Assembly: GCA_016720745.1 (NCBI GenBank)
Contig: JADKKA010000004.1
Coordinates: 1 to 41,964, forward strand
DNA: 41,964 nt
Source of the DNA: Chitinophagaceae bacterium
GTDB lineage: Bacteria > Bacteroidota > Bacteroidia > Chitinophagales > Chitinophagaceae
Direction: 5' to 3'
The notes below the pieces were generated by a model. It did no database searches. It had not been told where the DNA came from and worked only from the letters and a program-made list of their open reading frames with translations. The position numbers were made by a program, and so were the translations under genes. This document shows positions 26,664 to 34,289 of the stretch, piece after piece (position 1 is the first letter of the stretch; the number at the start of each line of letters is the position of its first letter).

Positions 26664-26794
26664 TGACAGTAACATGACATATATAGGCGGTCAATATGAC
26701 TTTTGTCACACGCACAACTAAACTCTGTCAAAAAAGATGGTTTGTGATAATACTCACAGATAAAAATGACAATTGTCATGGAAGGCTCCTGACA
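26664..26794. promoter_or_regulatory. Array of TGACA half-sites between divergent operons
   Basis: TGACA or TGTCA occurs at 26664, 26675, 26704, 26726, 26767, 26774 and 26790, with TGAC at 26697. Two form palindromes of the form TGAC-N4-GTCA: 26697-26708, and TGACAATTGTCA at 26767-26778, with centres exactly 70 bp apart. Other spacings are 11 and 22 bp, so most sites share one helix face. The right palindrome is centred about 41 bp before the start expected from a weak TAAGTTGC element at 26802. This is the layout of a class II Crp/Fnr-type activator site. The binding protein is not in the window. Confidence 0.55.
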
Positions 26795-26832
26795 AGCTGG
26801 ATAAGTTGCATCAGCCTTAAAAACTGAAGAAA

Positions 26833-27039
26833 ATGGGAAACAAAAAAGACAATGCAGGATCAAGGAGACAATTTTTTTCCTCCCTGATCAGCAAAAAAGA
26901 AACAGCAAAAATAAAAATGCTGACGCCTGATGGAAAACTGGTTGAAGTGGACAAAGACGTGATTGATGCGAGTGTCAATCGTCAAAAAGCCAGCAGCCAG
27001 GATATTTACAATTGGATGGAGAACCCTTCCAAAGATTAA
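26833..27039 (+). CDS. Small Tat-like protein related to the ferredoxin N-terminus
   Basis: 68 residues. MGNKKDNAGSRRQFFSSL resembles the start of a twin-arginine signal but lacks a proper hydrophobic core. The next segment, AKIKMLTPDGKLVEVDKDVID, is paralogous to DKVKLLSPEGEIVEIDSSYLN in the ferredoxin encoded immediately downstream. It ends with SQDIYNWMENPSKD. First gene of the rightward operon, 28 bp before the ferredoxin start. It has no cysteines, so it is not itself an electron carrier. A chaperone, docking or assembly role for the Fe-S subunit is my inference. No named family recognised. Confidence 0.65.
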   Translation: MGNKKDNAGSRRQFFSSLISKKETAKIKMLTPDGKLVEVDKDVIDASVNRQKASSQDIYNWMENPSKD

Positions 27040-27067
27040 ATCTATTCATCACTACCATATTATATAT

Positions 27068-28036
27068 ATGAAACAAGAAGAGATCAATGAACAGGGCCGG
27101 CGGGATTTTTTAAAAACTGCTGCTATTGCCACACTGGCCGCTACGGCCTGCGGAAGCCTGGCTTGCTCCTGTTCATCTAAAAAAGCAGCCACCGGTGATA
27201 AGGTAAAACTCTTATCTCCAGAAGGAGAAATCGTAGAAATAGATTCTTCTTATCTCAACCACCAGGAACATATGGCCATTGTATCCAAACTGGAAGCCCG
27301 GGAAGGTATTGCGGGTAAAAAGTTTGTGATGGTAGTGGATCTGGCCCGTTGTAAAAATGCACGTAAATGTATCAGTGCCTGTCAGAAATGGCATTACCGG
27401 CCTGAAGAAACCGAGTGGTTAACTGTCAAACTTTTAAAAGACAGTGACAAAGCAGCTCCCTACTGGTTCCCCAAACAGTGTTTTCATTGCGACAATCCGC
27501 CCTGTGTAAAGGTTTGTCCGGTAGATGCCACTTTCAAAAGGCAGGATGGATTAGTGCTGATTGATAATAACCGTTGTATCGGCTGTAAATTCTGTATGGC
27601 CGCCTGTCCCTATTCCACCAGGGTGTTCAACTGGAATGAACCGGAATTATCACTCGATATCCGCGACCTGGCTTATAACCCTGAAACCGGTATCCCAGCT
27701 AAAGTAGGTACTGTCGAAAAATGTGATTTCTGTCCGGACCGTGCCCGTGAAGGCCTGCTCCCTCCTTGTGTGGAAGCCTGTCCGAATGGTGTTTTCTATT
27801 TCGGTGATGAAAATGAAGACGCAGTTTGTAACGGAGAGGAAACCGTCAGTTTTACCCAATTGATAAAAGATAAAGGCGGTTATCGCTATATGGAAGAACT
27901 GGGTACCAAACCCAGGGTGTACTACCTGCCGCCAAAAGACAGACAGTTCCCTGTGGAAAGAGGTTATGAAGACCTTGATTCCAATCTTAAAAAACGGTTC
28001 GAATCAGTGATGGAGCCGGATAAACAAAAAGACTAA
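27068..28036 (+). CDS. Tat-exported four-cluster ferredoxin subunit (PsrB/NrfC-like)
   Basis: 322 residues. The Tat signal is GRRDFLKTAAIATLAATACG. Cysteine groups: I C95-x5-C101-x3-C105; II C138-x2-C141-x4-C146-x3-C150-P; III C170-x2-C173-x2-C176-x3-C180-P; IV C219-x2-C222-x11-C234-x3-C238-P. This is the DmsB/PsrB/NrfC architecture, but group I has Ala98 where the second Cys normally lies, so one cluster may be [3Fe-4S]. It would pass electrons between NrfD and a periplasmic partner. Start at 27068 (MKQEEINEQG) chosen because it puts the RR at residues 11-12. It is followed by nrfD at 32 bp. No molybdopterin catalytic subunit is encoded in the window. Confidence 0.9.
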   Translation: MKQEEINEQGRRDFLKTAAIATLAATACGSLACSCSSKKAATGDKVKLLSPEGEIVEIDSSYLNHQEHMAIVSKLEAREGIAGKKFVMVVDLARCKNARKCISACQKWHYRPEETEWLTVKLLKDSDKAAPYWFPKQCFHCDNPPCVKVCPVDATFKRQDGLVLIDNNRCIGCKFCMAACPYSTRVFNWNEPELSLDIRDLAYNPETGIPAKVGTVEKCDFCPDRAREGLLPPCVEACPNGVFYFGDENEDAVCNGEETVSFTQLIKDKGGYRYMEELGTKPRVYYLPPKDRQFPVERGYEDLDSNLKKRFESVMEPDKQKD

Positions 28037-28068
28037 AAGGTTAACTGATCATCTTCAAAGTATTTATT

Positions 28069-29436
28069 ATGGAACTCAATTCATATCAGCAAAAAGCTTT
28101 TCAGCATCAGCGCCCGTTTTTAGAAAAATACGGAAAGTTGAACTGGCTACTTACTTTTTTCTTCCTGATCTGGATCGCAGGTGGCGCCTACGCATTGTAC
28201 CTGCAGATCGCCAAAGGACATGGTGTAACAGGGATGCGTGATAATGTGGTGTGGGGGTTGTTCATCGTCAATTTTATTTTCTTTATCGGATTAAGCTATG
28301 CCGGTGCCATCATTGCCGGTGTGCTTCACCTGCTCAAAGTGCCCTGGGGAAAACCCTTTATCCGGCTGGCGCAAATGATGACCATTATCTCTGTGATCGT
28401 AGGCCCCATCTTTATATTACTGTGTGTGGGCCGCTTCGATCGCTTGCACCACCTGTTTATTTATCCGCGTATCCAGTCGCCCATGACCTGGGATGTAATG
28501 GCAGTGGTTACTTTTTTTGCAGGTGCCGTGTTGTTTTTATACCTGGCTTTGATCAAGGACCTGGCCGTTTACAGAGATGCAGGTTTGAAAGGCCCCAAAT
28601 GGAGACAAAAACTCTATAAGTTTTTTGCCATTGGTTATCGTGGAGGTGCCAGTCAGAAAAGACACCTGATCATTTCTCAGAACCTGATGGCCATTATCAT
28701 GATTCCCTTGTCCATTATTGTAGCTTCCATCCTTTCCTGGATTTTTGGAATGACCCTGCGTCCGGGTTGGCATAGCACCATTTTCGGACCTTATTTCGTA
28801 CTAGGTGCCCTTTATTCCGGTACCGGTGTACTGATCGTAGCCATGTGGTATTATCGCCGGTCTCACAAACTGGATCAATACCTTACTGATCAGATCTTCC
28901 GCTATATGGGATATGCCATGATGGTACTGGCTGCTGGTTATGGTTATTTTACCTTCTCTGAATATTTCACCGGATGGTTTGGTTCTGAAAAATGGGACAA
29001 CGAGCTGATCCATAAATTATTTAGTCCGCAGGAATATGGCTGGTGGACCCTCTTTGCCAACCTGGCCGGTATTGTATTCCCGATCCTGGTAGTGGCGATT
29101 CCTGCTACCCGCAAAACCAACTGGATCACAGCAGCGGCTTTGATCATGGTGCTGGCCATGTGGGTGAAACGATACTTGATCATTGTGCCAACTTTAGAAT
29201 CCACCCTGCTTCCTATGCAGGATACGCGTACGGAATATGTAAAATATTCAGCCACCTGGCCTGAATGGTTACTGACTGGTGCCGGTCTGGCTTCTTTCTT
29301 CCTGTTCTTCCTGCTGATGTCGAAGTTTGTGACCATTGTACCGGTATCCGGACTGGAAGAAACAGACCATACCCATAAACATGTGAAAGCACCTGAACTG
29401 ACCAACGCCACCAAAGAAGATATTCAACCAGCATAA
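28069..29436 (+). CDS. NrfD/PsrC-family quinol-interacting membrane subunit
   Basis: 455 residues with nine or ten hydrophobic helices (first LLTFFFLIWIAGGAYALYL; then VVWGLFIVNFIFFIGLSYAGAIIAGVLHLL, MMTIISVIVGPIFILLCVG, VMAVVTFFAGAVLFLYLALI, and so on to LLTGAGLASFFLFFLLMSKF). The GLFIVNFIFFIGLSYAGAIIAGVLHLL segment matches the NrfD/PsrC pattern near the quinol site. It exchanges electrons between menaquinol and the ferredoxin subunit at the periplasmic face. It is longer than E. coli NrfD (about 318) and closer to TtrC/ActC-like members. A His-containing cytoplasmic or periplasmic tail (TDHTHKHVKAPE) ends the protein. The next gene starts 9 bp downstream. Confidence 0.9.
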   Translation: MELNSYQQKAFQHQRPFLEKYGKLNWLLTFFFLIWIAGGAYALYLQIAKGHGVTGMRDNVVWGLFIVNFIFFIGLSYAGAIIAGVLHLLKVPWGKPFIRLAQMMTIISVIVGPIFILLCVGRFDRLHHLFIYPRIQSPMTWDVMAVVTFFAGAVLFLYLALIKDLAVYRDAGLKGPKWRQKLYKFFAIGYRGGASQKRHLIISQNLMAIIMIPLSIIVASILSWIFGMTLRPGWHSTIFGPYFVLGALYSGTGVLIVAMWYYRRSHKLDQYLTDQIFRYMGYAMMVLAAGYGYFTFSEYFTGWFGSEKWDNELIHKLFSPQEYGWWTLFANLAGIVFPILVVAIPATRKTNWITAAALIMVLAMWVKRYLIIVPTLESTLLPMQDTRTEYVKYSATWPEWLLTGAGLASFFLFFLLMSKFVTIVPVSGLEETDHTHKHVKAPELTNATKEDIQPA

Positions 29437-29445
29437 AAAAGTATT

Positions 29446-30414
29446 ATGAGAACGCTATTTGCATCAAACAATAAACCAGCCCGGCGCCAAGAGCGGGGCA
29501 TCCTGGTCCTGCTTTTATGTTTGCTGTTTAGTCCCCTGCTGTTAAAAGCACAGGGCGACACTACACAGCCTGCCGCAACTGATACCACAGCAGTCGCTGC
29601 CACAACAGAGGAAGCAGCCGCTCCGGAAATGATTTCCCCTTCCATCAGCCTGACCGGTATCCAGCAAGCTGATAACAGTATCATCATCAAAGCAGCCCTC
29701 AAGGCCAAAGCAAACGGACAGTTTTACCAGTTATACCGGATGAAACTGCAGGCTTTTGCCGTGAACGGAGAAGAAGAAATTCCTTTGGGTCATGTGATCA
29801 CCGACGGAATGGGAAAGGCCATCTTTACTATAAAAAATGACAGCCTTCCTGCTGATGCCGAAGGTAAACTCAACTTCAAAGTAGTATTTGCCGGAAATAA
29901 GATGATGGATCCAGCAGAAGAAGTTTTATCTTTTAAAAAGGCTAAACTGGAAATCACCCCGGTTAAAGAAGATTCACTGATGAGTGTGCAGGTGAAACTG
30001 GTTGATGGGGCAGGAAACCCGGTAAAAGATGCTACTGTAGGCATTTTTGTAAAAAGACTGATCCAGCCTCAAAAACTGGGAGAAGCCACTACTGATGAAA
30101 ACGGGGAAGCGGTAATAGAATTTCCCAATGGTATTCCCGGTGATGAAAAAGGCAACCTGACCATCATCGGCCGGGTAGATGAAAACGAAACATTCGGTAA
30201 CCTGGAAGCTTCATCCGTACAGCCCTGGGGTGTTGCAGTTTCCAATAAATCTGTAGAACAACCCCGTGCTTTATGGAGTAGTCACCCTCCGCTCTGGATG
30301 CTGATAACTTTTATTGTACTGATGGCAGCCGTTTGGGGGCATTACATCGTCATAGTATATGAAATGTTTCGCCTGCGGAAAGAAGAACCCCATACGGAAC
30401 CTCAAAAAAACTAA
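29446..30414 (+). CDS. Membrane-anchored periplasmic beta-sandwich protein
   Basis: 322 residues, no recognised family. A signal peptide or anchor (GILVLLLCLLFSPLLLKAQ, about 19-37) is followed by a Thr/Ala-rich linker of about 35 residues. Two beta-rich domains come next: one around 60-160 (IIIKAALKAKANGQFYQLYRMKLQAF) and an Ig/CNA-B-like one around 170-265 (VQVKLVDGAGNPVKDATVGIFVKR ... TDENGEAVIEFPNGIPGDEKGNLTIIGRVDENE). A C-terminal helix (LWMLITFIVLMAAVWGHYIVIVYEMFRLRKEE) re-anchors it with a basic cytoplasmic tail. Lying between the NrfD subunit and cytochrome c, it may scaffold the electron-transfer complex. That role is inference from operon position. Confidence 0.7.
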   Translation: MRTLFASNNKPARRQERGILVLLLCLLFSPLLLKAQGDTTQPAATDTTAVAATTEEAAAPEMISPSISLTGIQQADNSIIIKAALKAKANGQFYQLYRMKLQAFAVNGEEEIPLGHVITDGMGKAIFTIKNDSLPADAEGKLNFKVVFAGNKMMDPAEEVLSFKKAKLEITPVKEDSLMSVQVKLVDGAGNPVKDATVGIFVKRLIQPQKLGEATTDENGEAVIEFPNGIPGDEKGNLTIIGRVDENETFGNLEASSVQPWGVAVSNKSVEQPRALWSSHPPLWMLITFIVLMAAVWGHYIVIVYEMFRLRKEEPHTEPQKN

Positions 30415-30462
30415 CCAACTCAACACATAATCAACTATTTAAACTGTAAAAAAACAAAAATC

Positions 30463-30870
30463 ATGAAGACTAAACTTTCAACATTTGCTCTCGGTCTGAC
30501 TGCCATGGCTTTTATGGCCTTTGGTACTAAATCTTTTTTTCAGCAAAAACCCTGGCCCGTACCCGATGCACAGAAGAATAAAGTAAATCCGCTGAAGGGT
30601 GATGCCGCTTCCATTGAAAAAGGGAAAGCCCTTTGGAGTCAGCATTGCAAATCCTGTCATGGAACAAAAGGCAAAGGTGATGGACCAAAAGCTTCACAAC
30701 TGGATACTGATTGTGGTGACTTTACCAAAGCTACTTTCCAGTCCCAGACCGATGGTGCCTTGTTTTATAAAACCTCTGAGGGCCGGGATGATATGCCTTC
30801 TTACAAAAAGAAAATTCCGGATGCCAATGATATCTGGTCTCTTGTAAATTATATGAGGACCCTGAAATAA
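30463..30870 (+). CDS. Monohaem class I cytochrome c
   Basis: 135 residues. An N-terminal signal or anchor (LSTFALGLTAMAFMAFG) is followed by the haem motif C62-K-S-C65-H66 in GKALWSQHCKSCHGTKGKGDG. The expected distal Met lies in GRDDMPSYKKKI (around residue 111). It ends IWSLVNYMRTLK, the usual C-terminal helix. Unlike the divergent lipoproteins it has the normal CX2CH spacing. Last gene of the rightward operon, closed by the terminator at 30893-30919. Probably the periplasmic electron acceptor or donor for the NrfD/ferredoxin pair. Confidence 0.92.
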   Translation: MKTKLSTFALGLTAMAFMAFGTKSFFQQKPWPVPDAQKNKVNPLKGDAASIEKGKALWSQHCKSCHGTKGKGDGPKASQLDTDCGDFTKATFQSQTDGALFYKTSEGRDDMPSYKKKIPDANDIWSLVNYMRTLK

Positions 30871-30892
30871 TCGGTATCACATCTCTTTTTAC

Positions 30893-30919
30893 AGACCGCC
30901 AATCGGCGGTCTTTTTTTT
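30893..30919 (+). terminator. Strong terminator of the rightward electron-transfer operon
   Basis: AGACCGCC (30893-30900), AATC loop, GGCGGTCT (30905-30912), then a T-run to 30919: a perfect 8-bp stem. Confidence 0.92.
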
Positions 30920-30962
30920 GCCTTGGATAATTTATCCGATTTTGTGTGACTTAACAGAAACA

Positions 30963-32198
30963 ATGACCGGAAACCGCCCCGCTGCGATCGGATTTATTTT
31001 CATTACCCTGCTCATTGATGTCATGGGCTGGGGGCTGATTATTCCGGTAATGCCAAGGCTGATCTCTGAATTAAAAGGGATTCCGGTGAATGAGGCCAGC
31101 GCGGATGGTGCCCTGCTGATTGCGGCTTATGCATTCACTCAGTTTCTGTTTGCTCCTGTAATTGGTAATCTGAGCGACCAGTTTGGTCGAAGACCGGTAT
31201 TACTTTCTTCCCTGCTGGGTTTTGGCATTGATTATATCATTCTGGCCCTTGCCCCTGATTATAGCTGGTTATTTCTGGGTCGTGTGATTGCCGGTATCAC
31301 CGGTGCCAGTTTCACCACGGCCGCTGCTTATATCGCAGATATCAGTACCCCGGAAACCAGAACCAAAAATTTTGGAATGATCGGGGCTGCCTTTGGTTTG
31401 GGTTTTATCATTGGTCCTGCATTGGGCGGTTTACTCGCCGGACTGGGAACAAGAGCTCCCTTTTATGCCGCAGCCGGTCTTTGTTTGCTGAATGCCCTCT
31501 ATGGCTATTTTATATTACCGGAATCTCTGGCTCCGGAGAACCGCCGAAAGTTTCAATGGAAAAGAGCGAACCCGATCGGTTCATTATTATTTCTTCGTAA
31601 AACACCTTCTATCAGCGGACTGGCACTCTGTTATTTCCTGATCTACCTGGCTGCACAAGCCGTGCAGGGCAATTGGAGTTTTTATACGACTTACCGTTTC
31701 AAATGGACAGAAGGGATTGTGGGTGCATCCCTGGCTGTGGTGGGATTACTGGTTGGTGCCGTACAGGGTGGTTTAACCCGGGTAGTAAATCCAAAACTGG
31801 GGAATGAAAAAAGTATTTACCTCGGTTTGGCTTTATACACGGTGGGGCTTATCCTGTTTGGACTGGCCGATCAGGGTTGGCTGATGTTTGTATTCTTATT
31901 GCCTTATTGTTTGGGGGGTATTGCCGGTCCATCGCTACAGGCAACTCTGGCCGAGCATGTATTACCTAATCAGCAGGGGGCCTTGCAGGGGGCGCTAACC
32001 AGTTTGATGAGTTTAACCACGATCATTGGTCCGATGATCATGAACAATCTCTTTACTTATTTTACCAGTAAAAATGCACCCTTTCATTTTCCGGGTGTAT
32101 CGTTTGAACTGGGGGCTTTGTTTATGCTGATGAGCTTGCTAATTGCGTGGAATCTTTTTAGGAAAGAAAGAAGAGCCCGGGCAGAAAAAGCCGGTTAA
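30963..32198 (+). CDS. MFS transporter, TetA/DHA1-like
   Basis: 411 residues with about twelve membrane segments. Motif A is G68-NLSDQFGRRPVLL. Motif C-like GAAFGLGFIIGPALGGLLAGLG lies in helix 5, marking a drug:H+ antiporter (DHA1) of the TCR/Tet type. IPVMPRLI and the N-terminal LLIDVMGWGLIIPVMP also fit TetA-like proteins. The substrate is not predictable; many such Bacteroidota proteins are not tetracycline pumps. Start at 30963 (MTGNRPAAIG); a longer open frame starts inside the upstream terminator and is not credible. It is a separate transcription unit from the cytochrome operon. Confidence 0.88.
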   Translation: MTGNRPAAIGFIFITLLIDVMGWGLIIPVMPRLISELKGIPVNEASADGALLIAAYAFTQFLFAPVIGNLSDQFGRRPVLLSSLLGFGIDYIILALAPDYSWLFLGRVIAGITGASFTTAAAYIADISTPETRTKNFGMIGAAFGLGFIIGPALGGLLAGLGTRAPFYAAAGLCLLNALYGYFILPESLAPENRRKFQWKRANPIGSLLFLRKTPSISGLALCYFLIYLAAQAVQGNWSFYTTYRFKWTEGIVGASLAVVGLLVGAVQGGLTRVVNPKLGNEKSIYLGLALYTVGLILFGLADQGWLMFVFLLPYCLGGIAGPSLQATLAEHVLPNQQGALQGALTSLMSLTTIIGPMIMNNLFTYFTSKNAPFHFPGVSFELGALFMLMSLLIAWNLFRKERRARAEKAG

Positions 32199-32351
32199 GC
32201 CGTACGCTATCACTAATTATTATCATGCCGAAGGATGATATAGGGCATTGTTACAGGGTGCCGCAGAGCGGAACTTTACATTCTTCCGATTTCTGCCATC
32301 CCTGATACATGCGATTGCCCGCCTATTATTTGATTCATTAAAACATTATTT

Positions 32352-34211
32352 ATGTCAGCCAAGACTCCATTTCTTGCCATGGAAACCGCTCCTGCCCGCG
32401 CAGAGCTGGAAACATGGGTACAACAAATTGCCACTTATTGCGCTGCAGATAAAGTACACTGGTGCGATGGATCCAAAGAAGAGTATGACCAGCTTTGCCA
32501 GTTACTGGTGCAGAAAGGCACATTTATTCCATTGAATCCTGAAAAAAGGCCCAATAGTTTTGCCTGCTTCAGCGACCCCAGCGATGTGGCGCGTGTAGAA
32601 GACAAAACTTTTATCTGTAGTTTAAGAAAAGAAGATGCAGGCCCAACCAATAACTGGATGGAGCCGGTAGCGATGAAGAAAATCCTGGAAGGACTGATGC
32701 AGGGTTGTATGAAGGGAAGGACCCTGTATGTGATTCCATTCTGCATGGGACCGGTTGGTTCACCGCTCTCCCGTTATGGCGTACAGCTGACCGACTCTGA
32801 ATATGTATGTGTGAACATGTATATTATGACGAGGATGGGAGAAAAAATTCTTCCTTATCTGAAAAACAAGGGTTACGTGAAATGCCTGCATACGGTTGGG
32901 GCGCCTTTAAAAGAAGGTCAGGAAGACAGCAGCTGGCCCTGCAATCCCGATGTAAAATATATTTCCCATTTCCCGGAGGAAAGAGTGATTGTTTCTTACG
33001 GTAGCGGTTATGGTGGTAATGCCCTGATGGGTAAAAAATGTTTTGCACTCCGGATCGCTTCAGTAATGGGACGTGAAGAAGGCTGGCTGGCCGAACACAT
33101 GCTGATCCTCGGTTTGGAATCACCTGAAAAAGAAAAGACTTATGTAGCCGCTGCATTTCCGAGTGCCTGTGGCAAGACCAATTTTGCCATGATGATTCCG
33201 CCTAAAGAATTTGAAGGCTGGAAAATCAGTACCGTGGGAGATGATATAGCGTGGATCCATAAAGGGGAAGATGGATGTTTGTATGCCATCAATCCTGAAG
33301 CCGGTTATTTTGGTGTAGCACCAGGTACCAATTATAAAACGAACCCCAATGCCATGGAGAGCATCCGGGCGAATACCATATTTACCAATGTGGCCATCAC
33401 AGCGGATAAAGATGTTTGGTGGGAAGGACTGACCAAAGAAATACCCGAAGGACTGACCGACTGGCATGGAAAACCATGGGATCCGCAGGGAGGAAAACCC
33501 GCGGCTCACCCGAATTCCCGCTTTACAGCGCCGGCTATGCAGAATCCTGCTATTGACAGTGACTGGGATAATCCCAAAGGTGTCCCCATTTCAGGATTTA
33601 TTTTCGGAGGAAGAAGAAGCAGTGGCGTGCCATTGGTGTACCAGTCATTCAACTGGAGCTTCGGCGTTTACCTGGCCACCACCATGGGAAGTGAAATGAC
33701 GGCTGCAGCTTTTGGAGAAATCGGCAAAGTGCGCCGTGATCCATTTGCCATGCTGCCATTTATGGGATATCATATTGGTGATTACGTGAATCACTGGTTA
33801 CAGTTTGGCCGTGATCTTCCCAATGCGCCAAGAATATTCGGTGTAAACTGGTTCAGCAAAAATGAAAAAGGAGAATTCATGTGGCCCGGATTCGGACAAA
33901 ATGTTCGGGTATTGAAATGGATTGTGGAAAGGATTCGTGGCAGGGCTTCTTCTGTGGAAAGTCCGCTGGGCTGGATGCCACGTTATGAAGACATGGACTG
34001 GACCGGAATGGAAAATTTCAGCAAAGAGGACTTTGAAAAGATCATGACCGTTGACCGGGAAGCTGGTAAGAAAGAACTGCTTTCTCACGAAGAACTCTTT
34101 GAAAGAACTTATGATAAATTGCCGAAAGAAATCTTCTTTATGAGAGAGCTGCTGCTCTCTGCGCTCTGGCGTTCTCCTGAAAAATGGAGGATGGAGGCTG
34201 AAAGAGGATAG
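32352..34211 (+). CDS. pckG: Phosphoenolpyruvate carboxykinase (GTP)
   Basis: 619 residues, full length for the GTP class. It converts oxaloacetate plus GTP to PEP, CO2 and GDP, the entry step of gluconeogenesis (EC 4.1.1.32). Diagnostic motifs: the kinase-1a loop FPSACGKTNFAMM with C273, K275 and T276, the kinase-2 segment STVGDDIAWIH, and EAGYFGVAPGTNYKTNP. R-containing GFIFGGRRSSGVPLVYQSFNW and FMGYHIGDYVNHWL close the active site. The N-terminus (ELETWVQQIATYCAADKVHWCDGSKEEYDQL) is as usual. The 153-bp leader shows no clear promoter. Confidence 0.97.
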   Translation: MSAKTPFLAMETAPARAELETWVQQIATYCAADKVHWCDGSKEEYDQLCQLLVQKGTFIPLNPEKRPNSFACFSDPSDVARVEDKTFICSLRKEDAGPTNNWMEPVAMKKILEGLMQGCMKGRTLYVIPFCMGPVGSPLSRYGVQLTDSEYVCVNMYIMTRMGEKILPYLKNKGYVKCLHTVGAPLKEGQEDSSWPCNPDVKYISHFPEERVIVSYGSGYGGNALMGKKCFALRIASVMGREEGWLAEHMLILGLESPEKEKTYVAAAFPSACGKTNFAMMIPPKEFEGWKISTVGDDIAWIHKGEDGCLYAINPEAGYFGVAPGTNYKTNPNAMESIRANTIFTNVAITADKDVWWEGLTKEIPEGLTDWHGKPWDPQGGKPAAHPNSRFTAPAMQNPAIDSDWDNPKGVPISGFIFGGRRSSGVPLVYQSFNWSFGVYLATTMGSEMTAAAFGEIGKVRRDPFAMLPFMGYHIGDYVNHWLQFGRDLPNAPRIFGVNWFSKNEKGEFMWPGFGQNVRVLKWIVERIRGRASSVESPLGWMPRYEDMDWTGMENFSKEDFEKIMTVDREAGKKELLSHEELFERTYDKLPKEIFFMRELLLSALWRSPEKWRMEAERG

Positions 34212-34232
34212 ACCTTTACCGATTGCTTCGAA

Positions 34233-34275
34233 CATCAGTTATTTCCCGCAGTACAATACTGCGGGAAAACTGATG
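34233..34275 (+). promoter_or_regulatory. Long hairpin between pckG and the AAE transporter, no T-run
   Basis: TTTCCCGCAGTA (34242-34253) and TACTGCGGGAAA (34257-34268) pair perfectly around a CAA loop. CATCAGT (34233-34239) and ACTGATG (34269-34275) extend it to 19 base pairs with one 2-nt bulge. The arm ends 14 bp before the next ATG, and no T-tract follows. More likely an RNA-processing or translational element, or a protein site, than a simple terminator. Confidence 0.65.
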
Positions 34276-34289
34276 CACTTAAAATTTTA

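Noticed and set aside
26664..26794. Sites for the CO sensor CooA
   Set aside because: The orientation of the TGTCA half-sites within the palindromes is reversed and no CO dehydrogenase genes are present.
28944..29414. Minus-strand open frame of 156 codons
   Set aside because: Antisense to the 3' half of nrfD, whose helices are unmistakable.
30918..30962. Longer N-terminus for the MFS transporter
   Set aside because: It would start at a TTG inside the terminator T-run of the preceding operon; the ATG at 30963 fits the family.
30963..32198. Tetracycline-resistance determinant
   Set aside because: TetA-like motifs define a broad drug:H+ antiporter group; no regulator, mobile element or specific signature supports resistance.
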